Positions 23,350-54,310 of a DNA stretch of 64,000 nucleotides are shown here, one piece after another (position 1 is the stretch's first letter; each line of letters opens with the position of its first letter). This DNA comes from Eonycteris spelaea. Taxonomy: Eukaryota > Chordata > Mammalia > Chiroptera > Pteropodidae. The position numbers and the translations under genes were made by a program. Where the stretch lies: contig PUFA01000182.1 in the NCBI GenBank assembly GCA_003508835.1, positions 3,214,487 to 3,278,486 on the forward strand, in the 5' to 3' direction. Under the pieces are notes generated by a model. It had not been told where the DNA came from and did not search any database. It saw only the letters and a program-made list of their open reading frames with translations.

Positions 23350-23940
23350 TTAACCCCTCCTGCTGCCCGGTCCCCCCCAGTGCTGCCCCAAATCCCTTCT
23401 ACCGCCCAACCCCCGCCTCTGTGGGGGGGGCCACCAGTGCCGCCCGAGATCCTCTCCGCTGCCCACCTCCCCCCTCGCTGCTGAAGCCCCCCCCGTGCTG
23501 CCCGACCTCCCCTTCTGCCGCCGTATTTACCGCCTGCTACCCGAACCCGGCCTCCCTGCCCAACCGCCCCCTCCCCCGCCCCCATGCATGACCCCCGTGT
23601 TGCCCAACCCCCCAGCTACCCAGACTTCCTCTGTTGCCTGAACCCTGCCTCTGCCTGAATTCCTTTAGTGCCTACGCCCCTCTTTTGCTGATAAAACCCT
23701 TTTTCTGTTGCCTGAACCTGTTCGTCTCTGGCTGAAGCCCCACCTCTGGTGACTGAACCCCCTGTCCTGATTGAACTCCTTCTCTACTACCTTAACTCAG
23801 CTGTCTGAACCCCCATCTCTGCTCGCTGAGCCCCCTCTGCCGATTGAACCTCTTCTCTGCTGCTTAAACACCCCCATCTCTGCCCGAACCCCCACTTCTG
23901 CTGAGTGAACCCTCTGGCTTCTGCTGTGACACCCCCTTTT
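23350..23940. repeat. Degenerate ~20-bp C/T-rich tandem repeat
   Basis: Roughly 28 diverged copies of a unit like TCTGCTGCCTGAACCCCC fill the start of PWWP3A intron 1. The motif 'tgaaccc' or 'cccgaaccc' recurs every 18-22 bases. The left end is GC-richer and grades into the CpG island. The strong C/T bias on + makes the strand asymmetric. No coding potential. Confidence 0.75.
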
Positions 23941-24371
23941 TGTCAGTGTCACAGCCCAGGGAGAGTGCCCGGGACGTAACGGGTGTCAGCAGCTGCGCTG
24001 TCCTTCAGGGACAGGGCCAACAGAGCAGGCCTTTTCCTCCCGTGTTAATTCTTTGGTCACTTGTGGTTTCCATTTGGGAAAAAATAATCTGGACGCGTCC
24101 CTCAGCGAATCCGGCTGTTCTGTTTAGGAAAAAAGTCCCGGCCTGCGTGCGTGCGTGGGTGGGTGTGCGGGTGCAGGCGAGTGGGCAGCCCCCTCTGGCA
24201 TCCAGCGTCTGGTGACAGGCCAGCCCCCTCCCTTCGGTCGCGTTGGTGTTAAAATCGCCAGCAGCCCGCCAGCCACCACTGTGCGCGAATTTCTTCGCAG
24301 GGTCCGTCGCGCCGGGCCTGCCAGCCCTGTGCTCGTGTGACGTCCTCCCGGCCGCCACATGCGTCCCCATC

Positions 24372-34906
<10,535 letters not shown>

Positions 34907-35163
34907 CGCCGGCGCGGCTGTCGGGCGCGGAGGGGGCCGCCGGGTGCCTGTCGCGCCCCTCGCGCAGTTTCCGAGGACGGCCTGGGACGCGCGTGCCTCC
35001 CACCGGTCCGGGTGTTCTCTTCCTGGCTCCGGGGAGCGTACAGCTCTGCAAACTTTCTGGAAGGACAGAGTGGTCTCTCTTGCGTTCTCTCGTTACGTGT
35101 GGCTGTACTGAATGGTTTAAGGTACACGTTTGTCTTTTTATGTTAAAAAGCATCGTATCCGAC

Positions 35164-35169
35164 ATTAAA
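35164..35169 (+). terminator. PWWP3A: PWWP3A polyadenylation signal
   Basis: ATTAAA lies about 260 bases after the stop codon, followed by a T-rich element. It is the first good poly(A) hexamer variant downstream. The cleavage site is expected near 35,185. Confidence 0.65.
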
Positions 35170-35189
35170 CTGGAGTTTTAAGAAGAGCC

Positions 35190-37730
35190 TCGCGTGTGTG
35201 CAGCTCTGGGGACCGTCTCATGTGTGTCACCCGCTCGGCGTGGTTTTCTCCGGGCAGTTCCCTGGGGCGACGGGGCGGGACGGAGTGTGGGTAGCATTGG
35301 GGTGCTGCCCAGCGTGTGCCCATGACAGAGGCAGATCTGCGGGGGCGGGTCCCGGGGCTGCGCTGGGCGGGTCTCACTCCAGCGGGACGTCGCTGCCCTG
35401 CCCCATGGAGTCCCATGCGTGACGGCGCCTGCCACCCCCAGCCCGCCAGCGCCCATGGGGCTGCCGCACGCACCCACCACAGGGACAGCCTGGGCCGTGG
35501 GCCGAGGGGTCGCAGCCACTCGCCCAAGCCCTCGCTCTGGGAGCCGCTTGCGTTCCGGCCCGAAGCCGGAGATGTTCACAGGGCTGTCGGCCGTGCGGGG
35601 TCACACCTCCACTTCACCTGGCCAGCGACACGTGTGGCAGGTGAGGGCAGTCTGAAGCCCTGCCCCTCGTCAGCACGCCTGGGCGGGGTCCGTGTCACCC
35701 CCTCAGGGACTGGACCGGCCCCTCCTGACGTCCCTTCTGCCCACTGGAGCCGCCCCAGAGCATGCTGGGTTTGCTTCGGAGCAGGACAGGCCTGGTGATG
35801 GAGGCTGGTGGTGGGCCCAGAGCTGAGCCCAGAGCCCAGAGCCCAGCCTTCGTCCCAGTTGCTTTTTCCGGGATCTAAGCAGGAAATCCCGTGAGGCCCC
35901 GGCCATGGGGTTAGGAGGGCCTGCCCTTGAAGGCCGACCCCGCCTGGGATAAGCTGCCTCGGAGGTGACAAAGGCCCTAGTGGCTCGTGGGGCAGTCCCA
36001 TCCCCCTCCCAGCTGCAAGGGTTCCCTCTCAGGACGCTTCTAAGTCACGGTCTGGCCCCCAACACAGCTGTCGGCACTCGCTGTGTTTCTGGGCATTTGG
36101 GAGCATTTGTCTGCACGTTTCCTCCCAAGGCCCGTGGGCGGGGGGTGGGAGTCAGGGTGGGTTTGTCTTCCCCTTGGTGGATGGTGGCGGCAGTTAAGGA
36201 TGTCATAGCCAGCTGGCCCACTAGCTGGCCAAGTGAGGAATATTCTAGAAGCCCAGAGGCAGCCGCAGCTCCTGGGGAGGCCCGTGCAGCTCAGGCCCCC
36301 CACCCCCCGTAAGCGACAGGGCCCTGTGGCCTTGCCCATCACCGTCCTGCTCACGGGCACTGTCACGTGGAGAAGGTGGCTCCGGCCCCCCCACACCTCC
36401 ACCCCTCCCACTGGGCTTTGTCATCCCCCCCCATCCATGGGCGCCCCCCCCGCCCGGGCACGGCTGCCGCACCAGCCCTGGGGAGGGGGCACAGGTCTCC
36501 ACGGAAGTACTTCCTGGCTTCTGACTGCAGACCTTCGGTGCCTCTTCAAGTCAGATTTCTCTAAAAAATAGATTTTCAAAAGTTGTGCATACACAGGGTG
36601 AGAGTTTCAAGCCACAGAGAGGCCCGTCGGCACGGGGAACGGGGTCCTCTGCCACCCTGGCTGGTAGCCCCCCCTTGCTCTCCACCGTCTGTGCTCTCTC
36701 CCCATCACCCGAAGGCCCCAGGGCACCTGAGCTGCCTCCCTTCCCACAGTGATGTGTGGCAGTCTGCCAAACGCCCTGCAGCTGGGGTGGAAAGCAGGTG
36801 GGGTGAGGAGTCCGGGCTGCGTGTGAGGTGGCCGTGGGGTCCCCCCACCCCAGGGTCCCCCCCACCCCGTCTTGAATAGGTGGTGCAAGGGCCGGGGACT
36901 CCTGCTGGGTGCCTGGCTCACAGGCCCAGGCCCTCTGAGGGTAGGACACACAGTGACACGGGGGGCCAGACAGCAACGTGTCCGCATCAGTTCAGTTGTG
37001 ACAACACATCACGCTCACGTGATGTTGCCCGCAGGGGTTTCTCTAGCGTCTTTGAAATGTCTCTGTAAATCAAACGATTCTAAGACACAAAGTTTATATG
37101 AATTTAAAAATCTACCCGCAGAGCAGGGCCAGTCATGGGAGCCAAAGAGAAGGGGGGCTGTGCCCCAGGCAGAACTTCAGAGCCCTCCGCCCTTTGCTCC
37201 TGTGTGCCCGGTGACATCCTGTGCCTGCCCAGGAGCCCTCGAGCTCCCCAAGAGCAGCCAGGCCTGGCTCTGCTCAGCACCATGCGGAGTGGGGGGCTCC
37301 TCGCTGGGAGGCCAGCCCCGCCACCCCCTCATGCTGGCCGGTATGCGCCTCCGTCTGCCCTGTGCAAAGTGGGCACAACAGATGTCCCCCAGGATTGTCC
37401 AAGCGGAAGGACACAAGCAAAAGGTGCTTCTGCACACTTTCGCCACTTTGGGCGCTCAGTGGGGTCCGTTTTTACAACTATCTCTACTTGTGCTGCTGCT
37501 GGAAAAAGGCGGAAAACGGGGTGGGGGAAGGGGATGTTTGGGCTGGAATCATAGTCACGTGGGGACAGGGCTTGCTTTGAGTGCCTTGCTCTGTCCCTTC
37601 CCACATTGGCATGAGTTAGCAGCAGCCCTGAAGAATGGGGTAACATTTTGGGGAAGAAAAGTCAAATATGACCCATTATGAAGAAGAGAAGCTGGATCAA
37701 CGTGGAGCAAAAGATATTTACTTGAGTCAA
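35190..37730. other. Intergenic between PWWP3A and the tRNA pair
   Basis: No exon is supported. The region is GC-rich up to about 36,500, then more mixed. A short in-place repeat of GAGCCCA lies near 35,820-35,845. Moderately AT-rich words at 37,030-37,120 could be an old repeat of unknown family. The open frames here have no recognisable homology. Confidence 0.45.
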
Positions 37731-37736
37731 AACGCT

Positions 37737-37809
37737 TGCCGAAACCCGGGATCGAACCAGGGACCTTTAGATCTTCAGTCTAACGCTCTCCCAACTGAGC
37801 TATTTCGGC
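37737..37809 (-). tRNA. tRNA-Phe (GAA)
   Basis: On - the sequence folds as a complete cloverleaf. The acceptor stem GCCGAAA pairs with TTTCGGC. The A box is TAGCTCAGTTGG, the anticodon loop CTGAAGA has anticodon GAA, and the B box is GGTTCGATCCC. The discriminator base is A. There is no intron. A TTTT pol III terminator follows a few bases downstream (+ strand AAAA at about 37,729-37,732). It is 73 nt, as in other mammals. It is transcribed away from the tRNA-Asn gene 130 bp away. Confidence 0.97.
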
Positions 37810-37939
37810 TGGGCGGCAAGCGTCACTCTCATCGCCACTCTACCCCGTGCTGGGCCGCGGCAGCGCAGGCGCATCTTGTCCCGCTTGCAACAATCGCGCA
37901 TGCCTCGTAGGGTTTCGTGTAGGCTCGTGTTGTTAAGCG

Positions 37940-37945
37940 GTCTCT

Positions 37946-37996
<51 letters not shown>

Positions 37997-38013
37997 GAGC
38001 CCACCCAGGGACG
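37940..38013 (+). tRNA. tRNA-Asn (GTT)
   Basis: A 74-nt cloverleaf. The acceptor stem GTCTCTG pairs with CAGGGAC (one G-T pair). The A box is TGGCGCAATCGG, the anticodon loop CTGTTAA has anticodon GTT, and the B box is GGTTCGAGCCC. The discriminator is G. No intron. A run of six T at 38,021-38,026 is the pol III terminator. The gene ends only about 260 bp before the NDUFS7 start codon, on the same strand. Confidence 0.97.
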
Positions 38014-38276
38014 CGCTACCTTTTTTGCTTCCTGAGGCGTGAAGAGGGCGGTAGGTTCGCTTCCGTTTTCAGGGGCGCTTTCCGCGCACCTACGTGTTTT
38101 TCTATGCGTCGTGAGGCGTCTGGGGCGCGCTGCAGGGAACGTCCACGAAAGCGGAACGTTCCAGATCCGGGTTCCAGTTTTAGCTCACCAGCCGAACCTC
38201 TTTGGGCGACGGCCCCCGGCGACCCGGAGCGCTAAAGAAGGAGGACCGCAGAGGTTGTCTGAAGGCCGAGGCCAAG

Positions 38277-44631
<6,355 letters not shown>

Positions 44632-44681
44632 CAGCGCCTGACCCTCTGCGTTGCCATCCCCATCACCGTCCCCAGATGGTC

Positions 44682-44687
44682 AATAAA
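44682..44687 (+). terminator. NDUFS7: NDUFS7 polyadenylation signal
   Basis: AATAAA lies 51 bases after the TAG stop, giving a very short 3' UTR, with cleavage expected near 44,700. Confidence 0.85.
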
Positions 44688-45306
44688 CCCAAGAAGCCTG
44701 CTGAGACCGCTGCCCTGTGATGTGTGGCGGGGGCCAGGGGGCAGGGCAGCTGCCGGGGGCAGGGCCCAGGGCCCAGCATGGGTGGGTGAGTGCGCCAGGG
44801 TCCCGAGACCCTAAGGCCCTGGAGGCAGGTGGCTGGAACCACACACACCTCCTGGGGACCTGCACTGCCCATCATGGTGGGGGCTTGGGGGATGGGTGGC
44901 TGCTGCACTAGGGCTGGAGGGGGCCCCCAGTCAGACACTGGGCAGCGGGGGCGTGGGGACCTCAGCACATGGCACTGCCCGTGCAAGGCTGATGTGAGGT
45001 TTCTCTTGAGGTTCAGCCTGACCGGTGTGACCAGACACCCTCCTTGGCCCAAGGGCCTGGGTACTGCCCCTCCCTGTCGTGCCAACCGAGTTCTGGGCCC
45101 CAGATGCAAACCACAGGGGAGGAGGGCGGCTGGCCGGCAGCCTGGGGACCGGGCCTTCCAGGGCCATCCACGGGGCGGGCTCCCCAGGAGGGACAAAGGG
45201 CCCACCCGCTGGCCCCCTGCCAGCCAGTGAACAGGCTTCGCCCTGGAGGCAGGGCAGAGTGAGCGAGCCGCGGTGGTGCTGCTGGGCGGCCACGCCACTG
45301 CCAGTG

Positions 45307-45312
45307 TTTATT
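45307..45312 (-). terminator. GAMT: GAMT polyadenylation signal
   Basis: On - this is AATAAA, about 160 bases after the GAMT stop codon. Together with the NDUFS7 signal it leaves roughly 600 bp between the two convergent 3' ends. Confidence 0.8.
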
Positions 45313-45469
45313 TCATCCCACGGCCCACAGGGAGCAGATGCTGGTCCCCTTGCACAAGTTGGGGGGGTGGCCTGGGGCCACGCCGCTGGCCACGGATGCG
45401 GCCTCAAGTAGAACCTCAGGCTGTGAGGCCACAAAGGCGCTGAGCCGGGCTGCAGGGTGGCCAGCTGGC

Positions 45470-48040
<2,571 letters not shown>

Positions 48041-48339
48041 GCTGCGGCTGGACGGCGCGCCCCGGAATCAGCTTCCAACGCGCGGGGCTGGTCCCTGCAG
48101 CGCCTTCTGGGCCGGGGGCGTGGTCGGCTGGGGGCGTGGCCCGGTGGGGCGTGGTCGGGCGGCCCGGGCCCCATGAGCGCACCGCGGTGCGAGCGGCCTC
48201 TGGCGGCAGCCAAGCAGAAGGCAGCCCCGCTCGGGCCCGCGTACCCGCCGACGCCCCCTCCTCGCTGAGCCGCAGGCGCCGGCCTGCGGAACCGGCGCTG
48301 CAGCAGTGAGCCCTCAGGGCCCCGGGCTTCGCGTCGTCA

Positions 48340-49890
48340 CGTTCCTGCCTCACTTTCCTCATCTGTCACCGCCGCAGGAAGCCCCCTTCCTTGCGGTGCT
48401 GGGGGATCGAATGATTTTTCTAGGCTCTTCGGAAAGTACCTTATGTTTTAAAATCATTTAATCTTCGGAGATGCTGCAGTGGGTTCTGAATTGTCCTCAT
48501 TTCACAGATGGGAAGACAGGCTCAGGAGGCACAGCCGGCAGTCTCATGGCCCCTGGGGTGAGATGCGGGGACCGAGGTCGGAACCCTAACAGCCCCACTG
48601 TGATCACAAGCAGAGCTGGAGCTGCCTCGCACCAGGAGCTCAATTCCTAGCCCCATAAGCTGGGGGTCACCTGAGGCCCCAGGAACCTGATGGGGTGACT
48701 CACAATGCAGAAGCCTCTAGGTCTGGGGACTGACGCCTGAGCCCCACACTCTGCTGTCCCCATGCACAGAAAGTCAAGCAGGGCAGCCTCCCGCCCTCTC
48801 TCCCCAGCTCAGCGGAGTCCTCTGCCTGCCTCCCTGGGACCCACCTGCCGACCGAACTGGGGCGGCCTCTGGGCTCTGTAACTCAACTTCCCTTTTCCAA
48901 GCCTCTGCGCATCGGGCCACCATTCACGAACCCTGAACACTATTCCTGCTACTCAGAACACGTGCTAAAACTGAGGCCCAGAGCGGCCAAGGCCCCAGGA
49001 TCTGCACCCAGGCGGCCTCCCAGCCGGCTCTCTTGTTTATTCCCTCCTGGTCCCTGGGTCCAACTCTCACGGTCCAGCCCCCCTTCTGCCTCTAGGCCTT
49101 TGCACTTGCTCCTCCCACTGCCTGGACAGCCTGTCTCTCCTGGCCCGGAGGGCCCCCCCCAACCCCCCCCCCCCCGGCTCTGCTCCATGCCTGCTTTGGG
49201 CTGCCCCGACCCCCCCGGACCCCCCCAGGCTGCTCCACCCCCGAGCAGCATTCCTTGCCCTTTTGCTGACTGAAGGTATTTCTTCCTGGCTCCATTGTCT
49301 GTCCCCCGGGCATGGTACGTGGAAAGTGCTCAGTAAAACTAAGGGCACTGTGGGGTCTAACGTGGTCTGGATGACTGGTGTGACTGATGGCACCGACCTC
49401 ACGAGACCCTCTGCAAGGGGCGGGATGAGCAGGTGCCCTTGGGCACCTGGGTTGCAGTCACGCCGCCTCTCACCTCATGAGTGTGTCCCGTCTGGTTCCC
49501 CCACCGCCAGCCGCCCTCCTGGGCCCCCTCTGTGAGTTCACTGCAACGAGGTTCAGCAGACGTTAGGTGAAAAGGCGGGGAGGAGGCAGAGTGCGGGGCA
49601 TGCTACAGACCAGCGCGCGTGTGTGCGCGCGTGCGTGTACACGCGTGTCTGCATGCATACATGTGTGCGCCGTGCGCACAGCCTGTGTACACATGTGCAC
49701 ATGCATGTGTGCACTGTGTGCGCGTGCACGTGTGTGCATGTGCGTGTTGTGTGTGTGCTGCTGCTGCATGGTGTGTGTGTGTGTTGTGACGTGTGTGTTG
49801 GTAGGCCCGGTATTGTCTGGTACACAGTCCCTGTAAGGACACCAGATGCTGGCCATCACGGCCAGGGGTGCTGTGGGGGAGATTTTAATC
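48340..49890. other. Intergenic upstream of GAMT, with MIR and L2 remnants
   Basis: No exon is supported. Around 48,455-48,560 the text 'tcctcatttcacagatggga' is the reverse complement of the core of a MIR element. At 49,080-49,360 the words 'ggcctttgcacttgctcctc' and 'ggaaagtgctcagtaaaact' mark an L2 3' end. A C-run of 13 lies at 49,163-49,175. Confidence 0.5.
49610..49802. repeat. Alternating purine-pyrimidine (TG/CG/CA) simple repeat
   Basis: About 190 bp is composed almost wholly of TG, CG, CA and TA steps, such as 'gtgtgcgcgcgtgcgtgtac'. Such alternation favours left-handed DNA. Translations of it on either strand give Cys/Val- or His/Thr-rich peptides with no meaning. Confidence 0.9.
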
Positions 49891-49895
49891 CGGCT

Positions 49896-50525
49896 ACTTT
49901 TTTTTTTTATTGTGTGTGAAACACATACAACATAAACTTCACCACCCTAACCACTGTTAAGGCACAGCTCGGTGGCCTTAGGGACACTCACCAAGGTCGT
50001 GTAGCCGTCCCTACCATCCACCTCCAGGATTTTCTTGCTCGTCCTTCAAACTGACACCCTGTCCCCATTCAATATTAACTCTCTTCCCCTCCCCTAGCCC
50101 CTGTCACCCACCATCTACTTCTCTATCTCTGTGGGTCTGCCTCCTCCGGGGACCTCCCGTGAGTGGGATCACACAGGACGTGTCCTTCTGTGTCTGGCTT
50201 GTGTCACTGAGCACAGTGTCCTCCAGGTCCATCGACGTCGTGGCAGGCAGCAGGACATCCGTTCTTCCCAAGGCCAAATAACGTTCCAGTGTGTGAACAG
50301 ACCATTTTTCATTCATCCATCCGTGGCCCCTGGGGTTGTGTTTGCCTTTGGCTGTCATGAGTCGTGCTGCCGTAAACTGTCACGTTCAGGTGGGTCTCTG
50401 TGCAAGTCCCCACCTCCAGTTTGCTGGGTTTGAAAGCAGTGGAGTGGAGGCTGCTGGGTCATCTGGTGATTCTGTGTTAACTTTTGAGCAACCGCCAGAC
50501 CTTCTGCCCAGGGCTACTCCCCCGT
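49896..50525 (-). mobile_element. LINE-1 3' end with A-tail, antisense
   Basis: It begins with T10 on + (the A-tail on -), followed by 'attgtgtgtgaaacacatac', 'aacataaacttcaccaccct', 'cctagcccctgtcacccacc', 'gtgagtgggatcacacagga', 'catttttcattcatccatcc' and 'gtgctgccgtaaactgtcac', running to the 'gctgggtcatctggtgattc' block. This is the best-preserved of the antisense L1 3' ends in the window, and its base composition is closest to the consensus. Confidence 0.8.
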
Positions 50526-51789
50526 CACATCCCCAGCACACACCAATCCAATCCAGCGGGTCCTCCCCCCACTAGCTGGCTCCAGATAACCATGTGATCC
50601 CAGCTTGGCCAATCAGGACTTCCCTTCACCTGGGCACAAAGACATGAGACTGAGGCTGAGCCCATCAGAACCTTCCCTGGAACTTTTGCTTCTTCTCTTG
50701 GGGAGGAAGTGCTGACCTTATTCTGGGCCTCGAGCTGTGGCACCATCCTTGTTCCCACAAGGGGTAGACTGCTGAGGAAAAAAGCAATGAGCGAGAATGG
50801 ATGAAGTCCTGTGACACTGTTTGAGGGTCCTGGATCCAGCCTAGCCTGAAACTGGCTGGACCGGCAGGGCTCATGAGGGGCGAGTCTGCCCCCAGAGGAC
50901 ACTGGGCGGTGTGTGGGGACATTTGTGGTGAGGGGGTGCTCCTGACGTGGAGTGGGTGGGGGCCGGAGATGCTGGTCCCAAATGTCAGCGGTGCTGGTGG
51001 GGGGGCACCCTGAGTTAGACCTATCCCTGGGTCTTTCAGTTCCATGAGCAAAAAAGTCCCGTTAAACAAAGAAAGCCAGTTTCACTTTCTGTGACTTGGC
51101 ACCGACAGCTCCTAACCAGTTTGGGAGGTGAGACGTGAAGGGGGTTTTGCAGATGGCCGGCGGGGACCTTCGCCCTGACGGAGCAGGATGCCTGTGAGGG
51201 GCCGACGACAGGCTGGGAGGGCTCGGCTCGGGTCCTGTGCTGGGATGATCTTCTCCGGGGCTTGGTTTGGGGTTTCTAGGGAAGTTGCAGGGACTGTGCA
51301 GAGGGTTACCTGGCACCCACTTTCCTCATCGTCACCATCTCACATGTGTGTGGGACACGTGTCACAGACACTCTACCGTCACCTAGAATCCTCCATCTTG
51401 TCACATCTTTCCTTCTCTCTGAATGCCCCTTTTCTGCCCCAGGACCCCATCCAGGATGCCACGTGACATTTAGTCATCGCATCTGCCGAGGCCCCTCTGG
51501 GCTGTGACGGGTTCTCAGACCTTCCTTGTTTTTGAGGATCTCGACAGCCTAGAGGGGGACTGGTTGAGCAGTTTCTAGAATGTCCCTCGGTTGGGGTTTG
51601 TATGGTGTTTTTCTCGGGGTTAGAGCAGGGCGATGGGTTCTGGGAGGTGGGCCCCGGAGGTGAGGTGCCTTTGTCATCCGGTCCGATCGAGGGTCCCCGC
51701 TGTCCACACAGCCAGCCACCGTCGGTGGGCGTGGAAACTCAAGAGTGGGCCTGCTGCTGTAAATCAGCTTTCTCTTTTCCCGCAAAGTC

Positions 51790-51975
51790 CTCACTGTGCC
51801 CTGAGCCCCACTTCCAACACTTTGCACGTTGGGTCTCCTCGCAGTCTCACAGGAACCCCCTGGGGAGGTACTGTGATGGTCCCCTTTCAATCCATGGGGG
51901 AGTGGGCACAGGAGGTTCAGCAACTTGCCTGGGGTCACACAGTTGGTGGGGGCAGGGCAGGGACCTGAACCCCAC
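51790..51975 (-). mobile_element. MIR SINE
   Basis: The MIR core can be followed: 'tcgcagtctcacaggaaccc', 'gaggtactgtgatggtcccc', 'aggttcagcaacttgcctgg' and 'ggtcacacagttggtggggg', then 'cagggacctgaaccc'. This is the usual MIR order of 'gaaactgaggcacag', 'aagtaacttgcccaaggtca' and 'cacagctagtaagtgg'. Strand assignment is tentative. Confidence 0.65.
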
Positions 51976-54164
51976 AGATCTTAACCCTGGTGCTCTGCTG
52001 TTAAGGCTCTGCTCTGCCAGTCATCCTGGCAGCCCTGGGGACACCGATCGACGAGCCGCACGGAGACAGAACACCCCAGAGCAGCCCCAGTACACGCTCC
52101 CTGTTCCTCACCCATCGGAACCCAGGTCCCAGGCTGGGGAGCTGGCTTCTCCCACAGCCGCTGGGGCCTGGACGTGAGTCAGCGGCTGTCCTGGAATTCC
52201 CCTGGGGCTGGGCACATCCAAGGTGAAGGCTCAGGAAGTCCCAGCACAGGTGACATCAGCATTGGGGGGGGAAGCCCCACGGAGGGCAGGGTTCCGGCCA
52301 CCTCCTCAGACCCTCGCCCAGCACTCGCAACACCAGCACGTGGGTGGCCGTCCCGCAGGCCCGTCCCGCCCCTCAGGGCCAGGGAGCGTCGTGGAGTGGG
52401 CTCTGGGCCCCTCTCCTGGAGGTGCCCAGAAATGCCTTCTGAACGGACACGTGGCCTCCCCTTCCCCCACCCCACCCCCACGTTCACCTGCGCCTCCCCC
52501 GGTGCCAAGCCAGGTCCCCTCTGGCTGGGGCTGGGGCTGGCCTCACCGCCCAGCTCCCTGATGCTGCCCCCGGGCCTTCACATGTGCCATGCCCTGTCTC
52601 TGACTGTCCGTCCCCTCGGGGCTTGACTGGTGGACAGCAGGCCTTCCTTCTGGGCCCCGCTGGTACCCCAGCCTCAGGGCGCAGCCCCGACCCAGCCCGG
52701 GGTGCTGGGTCAGGTGTCACACTCAGTCCCCGCCGGCGCCCCAGCCTCAGCGCAGAGGCGGGCGGACCTGCCTGTGCGGGGCGGATCTCAAACCCGTCTG
52801 ACGGGTTGGCTGTTCCCTGAAGTTGTCTGGCTCAGAGGCGGCCTTGGCCTTGGCTGGACCTGCCAAGATCCCACTTGGGGCTCAGGCCAGGAAGGTGCCA
52901 AGGGAGCTGCGGCAGCAGGCAGTGCTGCGGCCTGGGGACACCTCGGGGCAAGTGGCAGGTGGGTCCGCGCACGGGGAGGGCGAGGCGGCCTGACCAGGAG
53001 GGGCCTGGCGAGGGGAGGGGCTGTGGCCACAGAGTTCAGACAGACTGACAGATGGGCAGAGATAGGGAGAGACAGAGACAGAGAGAGAGAGACAGGGGAG
53101 GGAAAGTGACCCGGAGGGACAGGCCAGGAGGCACAGACACGGCTTCTGCTCCTGCCTCAGTTTCCTCTTCCGCACCACGGGGGTCTGACTGGGACTGGGG
53201 AGGCAGAGCAGGGCGCGGGGAGAGGGGCGTCAAAGAAGGGGCGGAGCCGCGGCGGGGGAGGGGGCGGGGGGCGGGTCGCGAGGGGAAGTGGGCGCGGAAA
53301 GCAGAAGTGGCCAGCGACCAAGGCCCAGGAGCGGCGGGGACGCCGGGGCTTTCCAGGCCCGGGACAACAGGAAGCGGCGGCGTCCCCGGCCCCGTGCGGG
53401 CGGGGCCCACCTGCCCCGCCTCACCTGCCCAGGTCCGAGGGGCCCTGCGCGTTGCGCGCGTCCCCCACCCGCCGGCCTGGGCCTCGGGGACTGCAGGACG
53501 GGCCCAGCCCCGGAGCCCTCCCGGTGGGCCGGTGGAGAAGCCCCCGGAGCACTCCGCCTTCCAGGTTGTGTGAGGGTTTCTGTGTGGTCTTGAAAACAGC
53601 TGACTGCAGCTGCCGTCCTACCCTCTCCCATCTGTGTTGGGTCCCCTGACAGCGTCCCTTTAGCAGAGGGGACACTGAGGCTCAGAGAAAGGCAGCGGCT
53701 GCCACAGGCCTCCCCAGTGCGGCTCTGCGGCCCTGTCTTTCTGACTGCTGTCTCCTCACCGGGGGTCGCCCGGTTTAACCAATAAGAGTCCCGGAGTCCC
53801 GTAGACATGAATTTCAGAGGCAGGAGGCCACTGCTTTAGTGGGCAGGTCCCAGATATCGCCAGGGAAGTCCAGACATAAAAATTACCTTTCCCATACCTG
53901 CCATTCCAATGTACTGGGTGTCCTGCATTTTACCTCGTGACTCTGCCCCCAAGCTTGGTCGCAGTCACCTGGGGGACATTTCAGGGGTCCCTACATTGAC
54001 AGAGAAGGAGGCTCTTTGACCCCAGACGGCCTCACCAGACAGACCTCTGGCCTTGCGTGAGCCTATCCCTTCCTCAGAGGGAGCTGTGGGTGCGTGTGAC
54101 TGTTGAATGTTCTCAAGTGACTCAGGTCCAGAAGCGTCCCCTGCAGATGTGCTAATGGCCAAAT

Positions 54165-54310
54165 ACAAGGCACTGCCCGCTCAGCTGTCCGCACAGCCTA
54201 GGAGGCAGCCACTGTTATCAGCACCACCTCCATCTTCCAGGCTCAGAGAAGCCATGTAACTTTCCTGGGCTGCACAGCACACAGGCGCAGCTGCACCAGG
54301 GCTGGGCCTG
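54165..54310 (-). mobile_element. MIR SINE fragment
   Basis: The segment contains 'taggaggcagccactgttat', 'aggctcagagaagccatgta', 'actttcctgggctgcacagc' and 'acacaggcgcag'. This follows the MIR order of an in-line 'gaggctcagagaggttaagt' and 'aacttgcccaaggtcacaca'. Strand is tentative. Confidence 0.55.

Noticed and set aside
49553..49919. Cys/Val- and His/Thr-rich open frames
   Set aside because: They are translations of the alternating TG/CA tract, not coding sequence.
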